Shown: piece after piece, positions 5,410-5,838 of the stretch | How positions within the stretch are numbered: position 1 is the stretch's first letter | Layout of the letters: each line of letters opens with the position of its first letter | DNA from: Lachnospiraceae bacterium | GTDB taxonomy: Bacteria; Bacillota; Clostridia; Lachnospirales; Lachnospiraceae | Assembly: GCA_900753305.1 (NCBI GenBank) | Contig: CAADYR010000032.1 | Location: 1 to 5,838, forward strand | Reading direction: 5' to 3' | DNA length: 5,838 bases | The notes under the pieces: generated by a model | What the model saw: the letters and a program-made list of their open reading frames with translations, nothing else | What the model was told of the DNA's origin: nothing | Database searches by the model: none | Program-made: the position numbers and the translations under genes

Positions 5410-5595
5410 ACAATTCAGATACTATGGACTTTTGATTTATTTCCTGTAGCTTGACTACTCAACTGAAGTGTATTGCCGCTACCTTTATCTGAATTGTTTA
5501 TTAGCTGGATGTTGCCGGAGTGTTTTCCACTCAGAGTACTTATTTCTATCAAGTCTACGATGATAATCGATGGTGGACATCATGGTATCAGACTT
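5410..5595 (+). ncRNA. Candidate IS110 bridge RNA (two nested stem-loops in the left end)
   Basis: First stem-loop: 5410-5421 and 5486-5497 form a perfect 12-bp stem; inside it GTAGC (5446-5450) pairs with GCTAC (5478-5482), leaving an unpaired internal segment of 24 nt on the 5' side (5422-5445) and 3 nt on the 3' side. Second stem-loop: AAGTCT (5551-5556) pairs with AGACTT (5590-5595), enclosing ATGAT/ATCAT (5560-5564 with 5579-5583) and again an internal loop. A small GAGTG/CACTC hairpin (5518-5532) lies between. IS110-group elements such as IS621 encode in the left end a bridge RNA with a target-binding and a donor-binding loop, both internal loops in stem-loops; position, strand and layout fit. 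RNA ends and guide bases are not resolved. The last arm ends 7 nt before the transposase Shine-Dalgarno. Confidence 0.5.
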
Positions 5596-5602
5596 TAAGA
5601 AA

Positions 5603-5609
5603 GGGAGGT
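5603..5609 (+). promoter_or_regulatory. Ribosome binding site of the IS110 transposase
   Basis: GGGAGGT lies 8 nt before ATG at 5618-5620 and fixes the transposase start. It comes directly after the second stem-loop of the left end, so folding of that RNA could affect translation. Confidence 0.75.
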
Positions 5610-5617
5610 ACAACCTC

Positions 5618-5838
5618 ATGAAAATTTTTGTAGGCATTGATATTGCCAAACTTAACCATTTCGCCGCTGCAATCTCACAAGGCGGTGAAATAATTCTTGA
5701 GCCGTTCAAATTCACAAATGACGCTGATGGCTTCCAACTGCTGGTCTCTAAGCTCGAATCATTCGATAAGAACAGCATCATCATCGGTCTTGAGTCGACG
5801 GCACACTACGGTGACAACCTTGTTCGATACCTTGTTGC
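5618..5838 (+). CDS. IS110-family transposase, N-terminal part (cut by window end)
   Basis: The first 73 codons of a DEDD (RuvC-like) transposase, which moves the element through a circular intermediate. It begins MKIFVGIDIAK with catalytic Asp8, continues with EIILEPFKFTNDADGFQLL (24-42) and reaches IIIGLESTAHYG (54-65) with catalytic Glu59. The distance between these two acidic residues matches the IS110 family. The remaining two catalytic Asp and the C-terminal Tnp_20 (serine-containing) domain would lie beyond the window. The frame is intact as far as visible, so the element may be active. Known IS110 enzymes use a bridge RNA to choose target and donor; the preceding structured region would supply it. 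Confidence 0.9.
   Translation, partial: MKIFVGIDIAKLNHFAAAISQGGEIILEPFKFTNDADGFQLLVSKLESFDKNSIIIGLESTAHYGDNLVRYLV

Larger units (their letters stand above)
5341..5838 (+). mobile_element. Left part of an IS110-family insertion sequence (right part outside window)
   Basis: The element includes the transposase start (5618 onward) and a long structured non-coding left end. The exact left boundary cannot be read: IS110 elements usually lack clear terminal inverted repeats and make little or no target duplication. I set it at about 5341 because GNAT coding on the minus strand loses its frame there and structured sequence begins at 5353; the true edge may differ by tens of bases. The element is oriented opposite to the GNAT cluster and lies where the N-terminal part of the broken GNAT should be. 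Confidence 0.65.

Noticed and set aside
5381..5445. Shared TTTCCT (5381-5386 and 5440-5445) as a target guide copy of the left flank
   Set aside because: Six bases of a pyrimidine-rich word are not enough, and 5381 is probably inside the element rather than in the flank.
5353..5590. Match between the second stem-loop (TATCA at 5586-5590) and the left edge (TGATA at 5353-5357) as a donor guide pairing
   Set aside because: Only five bases are complementary, which is expected by chance in this AT-rich stretch; the right end is needed to judge guides.
5485..5784. 99-codon open frame on the minus strand across the IS110 left end and transposase start
   Set aside because: It lies antisense to a well-supported transposase with visible catalytic motifs, and its product has no recognisable domain.
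1..5838. CRISPR array, tRNA or rRNA genes
   Set aside because: No regularly spaced direct repeats and no cloverleaf or rRNA-like sequence were seen on either strand.

Overview
The window looks like an accessory region from a low-GC Gram-positive anaerobe of the Clostridia, most likely a gut Lachnospiraceae-type genome. This is an inference from the AT-rich sequence, the strong AGGAGG-type ribosome binding sites, the short gaps between genes, and the families present: a CD3324-type HTH protein, DUF1062, Clostridia-style GNAT proteins and an IS110 element. No ribosomal or housekeeping marker is present to fix the species.

Almost all coding is on the minus strand, read from the right end towards the left. 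In that order it holds: a broken GNAT acetyltransferase (4997-5340), which lacks its N-terminal part and carries a one-base frameshift; a 145-aa YpeA-like GNAT (4462-4899); a 292-aa GNAT with an extra C-terminal domain (3567-4445); a coding-like remnant (3314-3445); a 197-aa GNAT (2704-3297); a 268-aa two-part GNAT (1914-2720); an aminoglycoside-phosphotransferase-fold kinase (941-1900); a short open remnant just after the kinase (803-940); a leader with three mutually complementary segments (738-785); and a two-gene unit of a CD3324-type HTH protein (421-705) and a short DUF1062 zinc-ribbon protein (128-424), closed by an intrinsic terminator that overlaps the last stop codon. A 60-base open fragment at the left edge may be the 3' end of a converging plus-strand gene.

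The genes from 4899 to 941 are packed like one or two operons: gaps of 13-16 nt, one 17-nt overlap, and Shine-Dalgarno sequences in or beside the preceding stop codon. Several small-molecule acyltransferases followed by a small-molecule kinase suggest an array of group-transfer enzymes, perhaps for detoxification or resistance. No substrate can be read from the sequence.

At the right end, on the plus strand, is the start of an IS110-family transposase (5618 to the window end, with Asp8 and Glu59 of the DEDD site). About 270 nt of non-coding left-end sequence precede it. This part holds a perfect 12-bp inverted repeat enclosing a nested 5-bp stem, and a second nested stem-loop ending just before the transposase ribosome binding site. 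Two stem-loops with internal loops are what is expected of an IS110 bridge RNA, and this is the most interesting signal in the window. The element sits where the N-terminal part of the broken GNAT gene should be, so it probably interrupted that gene; the missing part should lie beyond the element's right end, outside this window.
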